From Calamus simplicifolius (lineage: Eukaryota; Streptophyta; Magnoliopsida; Arecales; Arecaceae): DNA of 64,000 bases. Positions 1 to 10,000 of the stretch are shown one piece after another. Positions within the stretch are counted from its first letter, which is position 1. Every line of letters begins with the position of its first letter. The translations under genes and the position numbers were made by a program. Under the pieces are notes generated by a model. It did no database searches. It saw only the letters and a list, made by a program, of their open reading frames with translations, and was not told the DNA's origin. The DNA lies in the NCBI GenBank assembly GCA_900491605.1, contig UESW01001604.1, positions 278,285 to 342,284 on the forward strand, in the 5' to 3' direction.

Positions 1-1313
1 TCATTTGAGTAGTCTGGCTTCTTCGCGATTGGTAGGGAGAGTGTCGTCAGTGAGGTAGTGAATGTAGCATCCATCCACGTCGGCTCCTGTGTGATCGGAA
101 AGACTTCTTCCTTAGCTTCGATGCTAGGACTCTCCAAATGTTCGATGTAGGTGCTCCCCAGAATATTATCCACCGAGGTGGCCAAACGGGAAAGGGCGTC
201 GGCTTTAGCGTTCTCACTCTGGGGAACATAGCTAATGCTAAAATATGTTAGTGATGAGATCAGGAGTTGAACCTTCTCCAAGTATCGGGACATGACGGGA
301 TCTCGTGCCTCGTATTTCTCATTGATTTGTCCAAAGACGAGTTGGGAGTCAATGAAGATTTTGAGATGCCTCACCCCAAGCTCCTGGGCAAGCCTTACCT
401 CAGCCAGCATGGCTCCATACTCAGCCTAGTTATTTGTGGCTTTGAAAAGGAATCAAAGGGCGTATTCCACTCTCTCACCCTCCGGGCTTACAAGGATAAG
501 ACTGGCTCCACTTCCTTTGGAGTTTGAGGTACCATCCACATGGAGGATCCAAGTTTCTTCCATCTCTTTGAGCTCAGCGCCTGGTTGCATCATTGGGGAT
601 TCTTCTGCTTGCTCCTCGGTCCAAGTACACTCGACTAAGAAATTGGCCAAGACTTGGGACTTCAGAGCCGGCCTTGATTGGAATGAGAGGTCAAACTCTC
701 CCAACTTGATTGCCCATTTGGCCAATTGACCAGAGGTGTCAGGACGAGCTAGGATAGCTTTACGGGATTGGTCTGTGAGCACCACGATCGGGTGAGCTTG
801 GAAGTATGGCCTAAGATGCTGAGTGGAGATGATTAGAGCAAAAATTATCATTTTGATTTTGGAGTACCTAACCTCTACATCATGGAGTACTTTGCTTACG
901 TAGTAGACAGGCTTCTGGGTTCCGTCAGCCTCAAGGCACACCAGGATGGAGCTGACAGCCTCCGGGGAGGTGACGATATAAAGAACTTTTCCCATCTTTT
1001 GGCTTCGACAGCAGCGGTGGAGAAGACGAAAATTTGTTCAGTCCTTCAAAAGCTCTTTGGCATACTTTCATACACTCGAAATTATTCACCCTACGCAAGG
1101 CTTTGAAGAAGGGTAGACATCTCTCGGCTCTGACTTTAAGAGGAAACAGCTCAGAGCCGTCACTCTTTCGATGAGCTGTTGTACTTCTTTCCTGCTAGCC
1201 GGCGGCCTCATGTTAAGGATGGCTCTGATTTTCTCCGAGTTTGCCTCAACCCTCGCTGTGTTACCATGAAGCCCAAGAACTTTGCCATTGTGACTCCAAA
1301 GGCGCACTTTCAT
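1..1313 (-). pseudogene. RT connection, RNase H and second (archaeal-like) RNase H of Tat copy A
   Basis: Segment 1086-1313 is the RT thumb/connection (IRAILNMRPPASRKEVQQL). Segment 453-995 holds the classical RNase H (PVYYVSKVLHDVEVRYSKIK, then VLTDQ) followed by the start of a second RNase H (WILHVDGTSNSKGSGASL). The remaining domain and the linker to the integrase continue toward base 1 in shifted frames. The double RNase H arrangement is a Tat hallmark. The segments lie in different frames and the domain block leaves the window. Confidence 0.8.
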
Positions 1314-2132
1314 GGGTTCAGCTTCACCTGGTGGCAGCAGAGGTTGTTGAAGGTCTCCTCCAGGTCAGAGACGTGATTGGAGGTGCAGACGCTTTTTGTC
1401 AACATATCGTCTACGTACACTTTCATGTTTTGCCCGATTTGATTTTTGAAAACCTTATTCATCAGTCTTTGATAGGTGACCCCTGCATTTTTTAAGCCGA
1501 AGGGCATTACCTTATAACAATATCAGTTATGAAGGAAGTATCTCTTCATCCTTCGGGTCCATCTTTATTTGGTTCTATTCGAAGAAGGCATCTATAAAGC
1601 TGAGAAGTTTATAACCAGATATGAAATCTACCAACTGATCAATCCGAGGCAGCGAAAAACTGTCTTTTGGACGTGTCTTATTAAGGTTGGTGAAGTCGAT
1701 GCAGATCCTCCAGCTCCTGTTTGCCTTGTGGACCATTACCACATTGGCCAACCAATCCGGATAGCGTGCTTCCCGGATGTGGCCGGCAGCGAATAACTTA
1801 TTGACCTCTTCATCAATAGCTCTCTGTCTTTCAGGGGCAAAACTCCTTTTCCTTTGGCGGACTGGCCGATAGTTTGGGTCGATATTTAGCTTGTGGGTAA
1901 TTACCTCTGACGGTATGCCAGGCATGTTTGACGCTAACCAGGAAAAGATATCTGAGTTGGCCTGCAAGAAGGCCAGAAGACAATCCCTGTCCTCCACAGA
2001 AAGAAGTTCACCAACCTGCACCATTCCTGTCTGGTCGTCTCCCAGTGGAAAGGTTAACAACCGCTCAGCCTGCTCCCCTCCCTTGCTAGGCTCCCTAGGA
2101 TCGGGTGATTCTAGAGCCGGTGTGAGCACCAC
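1310..2132 (-). pseudogene. Reverse transcriptase of Tat copy A
   Basis: Two open segments (1575-2132 and 1310-1507) carry the polymerase fingers and palm. Visible motifs are RQRKRSFAPERQRAIDEEV, then WRICIDFTNLNK, then SFIDAFF, and after a break MPFGLKNAGVTYQRLMNKVF and the catalytic YVDDML. The catalytic YVDD box is intact here, unlike in copy B. The break between the segments falls near 1508-1574, so the enzyme is not produced as one chain. Confidence 0.85.
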
Positions 2133-2431
2133 TCCTTGGGGACTATGAGTCGCATGATAATACTACTGGATCGGGCTTATCTCTCCTCGCATCTCGCCAA
2201 CCCCATTACTGGTTGAAAATTTAACGAGTAGTCGCTTGATGAAGATGACCACGTCAAGAAGATTCAAGCCGGGTTGGCCAAGTATGGCATTGTACGCCAA
2301 AGGCACTCGAACGATTAGGAACTTTATGAAAACCGTGCTTTAGCACGACGGTGTTCCTACCGTAACTGGCAGGGTAATCTCACCTTCCACCCTTACTGAG
2401 TCCCCTGTGAAACCGACCAAAGGTGCCATCA

Positions 2432-2770
2432 CTAGTTAGAGGGAGCTGGAGATAAGTTCATTTGAACAAAAGCATCATAAGTAATGATGTCAGCCGAGCT
2501 TCCACCGTCAACTAAGATTCTTTTTACAGGATGCTTGGTGATCGTCATTGAAACAATGACACCATCATCGTTTACATTATCCACCCCAGCTAACTCCCCT
2601 TTAGGAAAGGGGATTACATTCTCTAACCCTACATCTCCCCTTGGCCTCTTGGATGCAGAGCCCACCCCCAAGAAACCATCCCCATCTTCTTCGTTGGGGT
2701 GTTGTCGACATTGGCTTGAGTAGGCGAAGGCCCCATCAGCGCCGAAATAGTTGGGGTCCCTTCTGGACAA
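2432..2770 (-). pseudogene. Protease region of Tat copy A
   Basis: A 112-codon minus-strand segment contains ITKHPVKRILVDGGSSADII. The VDGGSSADI motif corresponds to the retropepsin active-site region in plant Tat elements, where the usual D-S/T-G is written DGG. It follows the Gag knuckle and precedes the RT, as expected. The N-terminal 20 or so residues overlap the knuckle segment in another frame. The stretch 2133-2431 between this and the RT is also pol-like but broken. Confidence 0.7.
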
Positions 2771-4250
2771 ATTTTTTGAGGTAGCCCCTTTGGATAAGTT
2801 TCTCGATGGCGCGCTTCAGACTGTAACAGTTTTCAGTGTCATGGTCGTAGTCCCGATGGAAATGACAATAACGACTCTTGTCACGAGCAGCTCCTTTCTT
2901 CATTGAGGGAGGGCGCTGAAAGTATGGTTCACCTTCAATTTCCATGAGAATGTGAGACCAGGGAGCGAGGAGAGGGGTGAGCTCATCTTCCCTGAGGGCA
3001 AGACTCCGGCATCTATTATCTGGTCGGTGCGGTGGCTCGGGCTTCCTAGGGCCAGAGGGTTCGCTTGACTTCGTGTGGGCTAACCTCTACTGAACCCTCC
3101 CTCGGTCTCCCTGTGGGTGGAGTTGACTTTGTCGGTGTGGATATACTTGTGTGCGCAACTCAGGAGCTCAACGTAAGAGCTGGGGGACTTCTTGTCGAGG
3201 AAGAAGGTAAAATGGGAAGGACAAAGTCCCCGCTTTAACGCCAGGGTTGCCACCGCATCATCTAGATGGTAGACCTCGAGGGCAGCCATTTTAAAATGGG
3301 CCACGAAGTCTTGAGAGCTTCTCCTTCTTTTTGTCAGACCGAGAACAGGCTGTCCACCATCCGAGGGATCCTCCGATAGGCATCGAAATATGCCAAGAAG
3401 GCTCTCTCCAACTATCGGAAGGAATCGATACTATGTAGGGGCAAGTGGGAGTGCCAAGCACGCACGACCCTCTGCAGGGTAGCGGGAAAAGACTTGCATA
3501 AGAGGGCATCAGTCGCCCCTTGAACTTGCATGAGAGCCTTGTAGCTCTTGAGGTGATCGAGTGGAATCCATTGTACCATCATATAGATCCAGCTGAGGAA
3601 AGCAAAATCTGGAGGGAACATGTTCCTCCAGGACACGACAAGTGAAGGGAGGATGGGTATCGTAATCTACCTTTGGCTGGTTATTGATCTTCCTACTGAG
3701 CTCTTCTAACCGCCGTGGTACTCATCAAACGCCTCTCCGCTTTGTGGTTGATGATTGACACCTTCCTTGATGACTCAGAAGATGAACAAGAGGGAGAAAA
3801 GCGCGGATGGTGATACCTCCACTTGGGCTCCTCCCCACGCCTTCGCCTGGGGGAAGAGTCACTCGAGCTATGAACGGGGGACCGTGATCTCTTGAGGATC
3901 CCTTGACGGTATCGTCTGGGTGAGACACGATGGCGGAGAGTCTCTCGCCGAGGAGATCTTCCCTGAGTGGATTGTTGGCTAGTTGGTGCAATTGCTGCAG
4001 GTGGTGTAGGAGGCCTGGGCTGGTGCTGCGTGGCCACAGACTGTTGCTCTTGCAATCCGTGAACCACCACAATCAAGGTCTGGACTTGCTGAGTGAGTTC
4101 GGTCAGTTGCTCAACTTGAGTAGCCATAGCTAATGGTGCAGAAGTAACAGGAGGGTTAGTAGCAGAAGGGTTAGTCTCTTGCTGCTCCGCATGTTGGAGA
4201 TGCCCTCCAGCCTGACTAATGGAAGCCTCCCAAGCATGTGTTACCACCAT
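2736..4250 (-). pseudogene. Degenerate gag of Tat copy A
   Basis: Four minus-strand open segments in different frames (3693-4250, 3412-3636, 3080-3304, 2736-2945) together follow a plant gypsy Gag. The N-terminal part is Gln/Pro- and Ser/Arg-rich. The central capsid-like part has DHLKSYKALMQVQGATDALL and then the FLDKKSPSSYVELL region. The C-terminal motif YCHFHRDYDHDTENCYSLK resembles the Cys/His knuckle of Tat Gags. At least three frame breaks separate these pieces. The role of Gag is to form the retrotransposon particle; this copy cannot make a full protein as read. Confidence 0.8.
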
Positions 4251-4302
4251 TGTTGTCGTAGAGAGAATGACTTGTGGTTTAATGTCAGAGAACTCCGCTC
4301 CA

Positions 4303-4322
4303 CCCCCCTACCTGGCGCGCCA
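4303..4322 (-). other. Primer-binding site of Tat copy A
   Basis: On the minus strand, three bases after the LTR end, the sequence reads TGGCGCGCCAGGTAGGGGGG. It begins with TGG, complementary to a tRNA CCA end, and sits exactly where a PBS is expected. It is not the initiator-Met PBS used by the chromovirus and the copia element in this window. I do not assign the tRNA. The first ten bases are a perfect palindrome. Confidence 0.7.
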
Positions 4323-4666
4323 ATCTGTTGATGCCCGATCACCGGCGATGATCGTCAGAGAGCACCGTGAGGTCGCTGGTGAAGCTTTCTCCATTATGAG
4401 AGACCTGCAAGAAGTTCTGGGGCTGAAAGTTCGGTGGGGACCCTTCGACGGTCAAGTCATGGTCAAAATCATAACCGTAAGCTTGAAGAAGCTTGAATGA
4501 AAAATCAGAGATTGATATGTTCTCTGAGTGCTTAAGTGTTCAAACCTCGCCAAGGGTCTCTCTTACCCAATTTATGGACCCTTCTTCCTGTCCAGGGGTC
4601 AGCCACGTGGAGTTGTGGAAGAGAATATCCGATAGGCTCATGTGGATTACATGAGCTTGAAGACAG

Positions 4667-4925
4667 TTGGTGGGTTTGGTTTTGTCAGGTGCAAGGGACA
4701 AATGGTTAGTGGGCCTAGTCTTATCAGGCGCATGGGCCAGGTGGTTGGTGGGCCTGGTCTTGTCGGCCAGGTGGTTGGTGGGCCTTGTCTTATTAGGTGC
4801 ATGGGCCAGATGGTTGATGGGCCTGCTCTTATCAGCTAAGTGGTTGGTGGCCTAGTTTGTCAACCAGGTGATTGGGGGGCCTGATCTTGTCAGGCGCGTG
4901 AGCCAGGTGGTTGGGGGGCCTAACT
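4667..4925 (-). repeat. Tandem array 1 in the Tat LTR
   Basis: Imperfect repeats of a unit of roughly 30-50 bases built around GGTGGTTGGTGGGCCTGGTC. They alternate with spacers such as TTGTCAGGCGCATGGGCCAG. About six copies are visible. The same motif family occurs at 54700-54820 in copy B. Confidence 0.75.
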
Positions 4926-5029
4926 CATGTGGGGTCACGTGGGGACCGTGACCCATTCAAGAGCAAAAGTTGATGTAGAGGCTGATGCTGCAGCTAGCAT
5001 TGAGACCGATTCCGAAGCAGGAGCCGCCT

Positions 5030-5180
5030 TGAGAGAAAGGGCTGCCACGAAGAGAAAGGGCCGCCTCGAAGAAAAAGAAGCTGCCTCGAAGAAACGGGGG
5101 CCGTCTTGGAAGAAGGGAGCCGTCTTGGAGCGGGGCTACCTTGGAAAGAATGGGTCGCCTCGAAAAGAAGGGGGCGCCTC
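5030..5180 (-). repeat. Tandem array 2 in the Tat LTR
   Basis: Short GC/purine-rich repeats built around GCCGCCTCGAAGAAA and GCCGTCTTGGAAGAA. The corresponding array in copy B (54905-55330) is roughly three times longer, so the array length changes between copies. Confidence 0.7.
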
Positions 5181-5287
5181 TTTTGATCTTTGCCATCAGT
5201 TAGCCTTGGCCTTCCGAGAGCACCTCTTTCAATCTTTGTCATCAGTTAGCCTTGGCCGTTAACACCTACGTAGAGCCATCAGCCACA

Positions 5288-5912
5288 TCACCTTCCTTAT
5301 ACACTAATATTAACCATGATGGTTCCATGGTTGCAGGTGAGGGCTAGCAGGTACAGCTACTTTGATCAGAGATGAAATCGGAATGAATCCCTCGGACTCG
5401 AGGAATTGTTCCCTCTCCAGTTGCATCCTTTTTTTTATATCCGAGAGGAATTGTTCCCACCCTTCTCTCTGTAATAACCAAGAGGAACAAGACTCATCCC
5501 TTCCAGTTTAACAACCCTGCTATGGGGATTTGTTTGTCTAATTGGGATAATCACTTTTAATGGCAGAGGCACGAGAAAGGTAATCAAATTAAAATGTTGA
5601 TTATATATCAGATTGAAAACATAGGTAGCAAACGTTTTGCTTATGCCACACAATCATCCCCCAAGAACAGTTTCCAATCAATATATAATAGCTATGTTAG
5701 GCTTGCCTGGTACAGATGACTGCAGAAGATCTCTCATTTTAGGGCATTATTCTACTGAAACAGCACCGATCGGAACTGACGACAAAAAAATAAAAAATAT
5801 ATATATTATTGATAAAAAAAATTAAAAAAAAAGTTGCCCGTGCAGCAAAACTGTCTAGAGATATCTCTCTATCACAGTTGAATTTTGCCTTGAGAGATGA
5901 CAAGGCTATATA
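5288..5912. other. 3' flank and probable 3' UTR of the WD-repeat gene
   Basis: About 620 bases separate the Tat LTR from the stop codon of the minus-strand WD-repeat gene. The stretch is AT-rich, and I see no coding potential in it. The part nearest the gene (about 5450-5912) is presumably 3' UTR, but no polyadenylation site can be placed with confidence. Confidence 0.5.
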
Positions 5913-7005
5913 TCACACATACGAGTCTAGATAATTGTACATATGCCGCCTCCTATAGTGAAGCAAGCTAGCGTAGACCCGGTCGCGTACTCCAACATAG
6001 AGAGACTCATCATCTGGGCTCAGAGAGACACCCGATATCTCCCCGAAGAAGTCCAGCTCCTGCCGCCTCTTGTAGTCAGCCTTGGTGCTGTATATGTGAA
6101 CGAAGTCTGCAGGCTCTGCAAACAACATGAACTGCCCATCGGAGGAGTAACGGATGGACCGACTGCACCCAAATTGCCCTTCAAGACTGTTACTGAAGAT
6201 GAAAGGTTCCTAATGTCCCAAACACGGCAAGTCCTGTCCTGGTTCCCAGTGGCAAATGTCATGCCATGGGGATGCCATGCTGAAGCAAATGAATAATCTA
6301 AATGGCCTTTTAATGAGAACAAGACCTGCATGTCATAATTTGGCTTTGGTTGGTTATTCTCTATCATTATTTCAACTAGGCAAATTTTAGCACATATGCT
6401 AAAAATTTTTTATTTGAGTTCACATTATGCAAGACTAAGCTGCCAAATATAAATATTGACAATGCTAAAATACCTTTCCATTTCGTGAATCTACAAGCAA
6501 TCCAGCACAGTCATCTCCCACGACTACAACAAGCTTACCATCCGGGCTTATTGACGTGTGCTATTATTGGCAATAAACAAAGGGAAAAAAAAAATTGTCA
6601 GACATATGCCCATTAGGGCACAATTACACAAGCACAGCAAACCCTTTAAATGATTTATCTGCAAATATTTGTTCTAATTGTGCCCAGGAACTAAAGGAAT
6701 TCAATCCAGCACTAAAAGGATACTTACGTTGACCGACCAAGAAAACCGAAAGTGATTCAACAGCTGAAATCTCTCTACATCATATTCTCGTAAGCCACAA
6801 TCATTGTTGGATGCCATAAAACGCATGCCACCACTACAAGAAGAATATCATAAATCAAGTGATTCATTTTTTCAAATACCACCATGTAGGGAGTCAGTTA
6901 AAAATTATGATACCTCCAATCTTTATATATGTCTATAGCATTTGTTATTGCATTATCATCGAATGTTGTCCTCGTACAGAAGCTAACTCCCCACCGGTCC
7001 AACAG
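5913..7005 (-). CDS. Coding exons 6-9 of the WD-repeat gene
   Basis: Exon 6 (6914-7005) encodes VSFCTRTTFDDNAITNAIDI, exon 7 (6728-6833) GGMRFMASNNDCGLREYDVE, exon 8 (6474-6560) HTSISPDGKLVVVVGDDCAG, and exon 9 (5913-6325) the last repeats and the stop TGA. Acceptors are AG at 7006-7007, 6834-6835, 6561-6562 and 6326-6327. Donors are GT just below 6914, 6728 and 6474. Phases are 2, 0 and 0 between exons 6/7, 7/8 and 8/9. Exon 9 contains the frameshift near 6160: upstream, the frame reads VLKGNLGAV; downstream, the family sequence resumes in another frame as SSDGQFMLFAEPADFVHIYS. Confidence 0.88.
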
Positions 7006-10000
7006 CTGCACAATACAATCAAGGAAAATAAAATTACTAACAATTTGGACAATTTTAACTGTACAGAAAGCTATGATTACATGCATTCTACATCTCCATG
7101 TGGTAATTCACTAAATAATTCAAAAAACATTTTTTAATAAATATCAGCAAGTGCTATCAATTAAAATGCAACATGGAACTAAGTAGTAGCATACTCAATG
7201 CAATTTATTTAGAGACAGTGAAAATCATAAGATATTTCAATTGATGGTTTATTCTGATAAATATGCATTGCAATTGACAAAACTATTATATGAAAATTGA
7301 TTGAATTATAATGTATCATTTCAGACCATGAACAGCAGTTTCACCAAGGAAAAACACTTGACACCATTCAAAATCATTTCTTCATCCATTTGCTTTACCC
7401 ACCATTAAAAATAGCTTCACTGAATTAAATAAATCTTCAAGAGTTGTCACAAATCACTTCTCAATATATGACATTTTGTGCTATGAGTGATATATTTTCG
7501 CTGATAAAGAAAGAGCATTTGCATAAGAAAATTTTCTAAGGAGATTACAATAGTTTATAATCCTTCTACAGTTACATATTCTTCTATAATAGGTGAGTCA
7601 ATATCTGATGTTGCACAACATGTAAGTACTTTCTAGGTGTACATATAAGCTTGACTTCGCTACACTTTAGTGGATCCTTCTATTAGATCCAGATTAGACA
7701 ATAAAGATCCCATGTTGATCATCCAAATCATTGAATGTGATCTACTACCTCTAAGAAGTCACCTCCTAACCCATACCTCCAGTGGTTAAAAAATTGGACA
7801 CAGAGTAAATAATATGAAACAATACACGTTTTTTTACCACTTAATGTCTACCAAGAGTCTCCAAATTACATAATTTTCATTGTTTAATTATTTTAGACGT
7901 AGTAGATTATATTCAATAGCTCAAATCATCAATCTAGGATCCCAATCATCCAATGTAGACTTGACCAGATCTAAGTGAAAATTCATCCAAATGTAGCCAA
8001 GTCAACTCTTTCTCTGCACACATATATGCATACACATACACATACACCCCCCTCGCAAATCTCTCTAGCTTGGCAGTTCGAATCTATTGCTTGCAAGACT
8101 AGAACTAGGTATTTTGGCAAGGTCATGTTGGATCAATTCTAGGCCAGAGCTTAGAACCAACCCGATAAAGATTGATTCAGGATTTGGGACCTAGAACCAA
8201 ACCAACCATACCTTGGAATCAATCTAGAACTGACCCAATTAAATCAATTATATTCCAAAACAGTTGTAGGATAGAACCAATTTTCTTTCATCTTTTTTGT
8301 TTGACACATGTCTCGTATCTAATAATAATTTTTTTTCTCTTAGTTGTATTTAATAAAAAGCATATATATAATATTTGTTGACTAAATTACTACTTGAGAT
8401 TTGCTAAAAAGATGATAGACAACTTATGAGGTCTATGTGATGTTCCAAGTTCAATTCCTATGAACCCCTGAATTTTTTTTTAAATTGCACTATAAAAAAG
8501 GTGGTTAATTCTTGGGTTATAACCAAAGAGTCACCCCTAAAATCAAGAACCAATTTGAAGGGAGTCGGTTCCAAAGTTCTGAACCCAAAATAACACTCAA
8601 AATCAAATCCACCCAACCCTATCTTAACAGGTTGGTATCGGTTCTCAAATTACCCTACCCATTGCTCATCCTCACTTGGTAGCATGAATCCATTGCTTCT
8701 AAGCCAAGGATTTTTGTTCTAGAAAAATCCCGAAACAGGACTGAAATTTTTGACGCAAGATTTAAACACTTGACTTCTTGCTTAGGGGCAAGAGATGAAC
8801 CACTAAGCTACGTGCTTAGGAACGTATCTAATAAACTTTGATGTCAAGGGGGCAAGAGATGAACCACTAAGCTACGTGCTTGGGAACACATCTAATAAAC
8901 TTTGAAAGAACCGTAGGACAGGAATGATCAATCCCAAATCAAATGCATCTACAAAATGCAGCATTCACAAGCAACAAATGTTATGGAAGCAAGATCCAGT
9001 TGGCTTGGCATTAACTTTCATGAATTGTTGAGGTTGCCAATTTGCTACTCGACTGTTAGCGTTGCAAAAAGTAGTACCAACCAAAAGGCACCAGGTGATG
9101 CTTCCTCCATACCATTACTCAAGTCCCAAGATTGCTCAATGCTTCCTCCCTTTTTTAAGTTGCATTCTTTTGTCAGCAAAAAAAATTCAGCAGTTTTCTT
9201 TCTCTTTTCTCTCCCTTTGCAGGTTCTTAATTAAGGGCTCTGTTTATATGCTTAGATCAATGTACCGTCCCTTAAACCACTGAGACTGCCTCATGAAATC
9301 TGAGTTATCTTCCTTCTTTACAAATATATGGAAGTCCCCACTTTTTCCTGCTCTTTGCAAATTCTAAACAATTAAAATATGTTCATTTGTGGAAACTCTA
9401 TAACTGACTTTGACTGCTTTTCGAATACTGAGTCATCTTCATCTCTTTCAAAGATATGAGATCTCCAGTTTTCTTTTCTTCTTTCCTCACTGCATATCTT
9501 AAACATTTAAAGGTCTCTTATTATTTGCCTATATCTATGTCAAACTCTCTTAAATCTGAGATTGCCTAGTGAATTCTGAGTCATCTATATTTCTTCATAA
9601 AACATGGAAGTCTCTAGTTACTTGAAAAAGACATGATATTATAGTTCCCAATGTTGATACAGGTGTGACTTAGTTAAACTGTCTTTATTTGATTGTTTTA
9701 ACAAGAATTTGTTGTTTCATTACTTTTCCATCAACAATAACATGAATGCTATATTATATTAACCTTGTTCTGCAATGTTCCAAACGTTAGATTCTGTATT
9801 CACATTATGAAATCTTGAAGCAGGCACAATTTTAAAGCTTTTGATTGCTGATTGTTCCTTAATATTCAGTTAATTACATTTATTCTCAAATTTAGTGCTT
9901 GTTTTGCTTGTACAGTTGAATCAGATTATTGAATCTCTAGATTGAATGCCTATTTTAGTTACATCAGCTCTCCTTTTCCCTCTTTATCTTTTAAGTCGCC

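Larger units (their letters stand above)
1..5287 (-). mobile_element. Tat-lineage Ty3/gypsy retrotransposon, copy A (cut by window edge)
   Basis: Reading the minus strand from 5287 downward gives LTR, primer-binding site, gag, protease, RT, RNase H and then a second RNase H-like domain, in gypsy order. The second RNase H (motif WILHVDGTSNSKGSGASL) after the classical one is typical of the plant Tat lineage, as is the gag motif YCHFHRDYDHDTENC. The integrase and the 3' LTR lie beyond the left edge of the window. The reading frame is broken many times, so the copy is defective. Copy B at 47.9-55.4 kb belongs to the same family and has the same orientation. Confidence 0.9.
4326..5287 (-). repeat. 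5' LTR of Tat copy A
   Basis: The sequence opens with TGTTGATGCCCG on the plus strand and closes near ...ATCAGCCACA, giving TG...CA ends. Both ends align with the LTR of copy B (53630-55390). The PBS lies immediately outside the 4326 edge. The right edge is inferred from where similarity to copy B stops and could be off by a few bases. Two internal tandem arrays occupy much of it. No target-site duplication can be tested because the other LTR is outside the window. Confidence 0.75.

Noticed and set aside
5943..6296. 117-codon plus-strand ORF
   Set aside because: Antisense shadow of the last WD-repeat exon.
8060..8100. Possible tRNA or SINE B-box (GTTCGAATCT)
   Set aside because: No matching A-box or cloverleaf could be found nearby.
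8784..8905. CRISPR-like direct repeats
   Set aside because: Only two copies, adjacent, in a eukaryotic intron; a plain tandem duplication.
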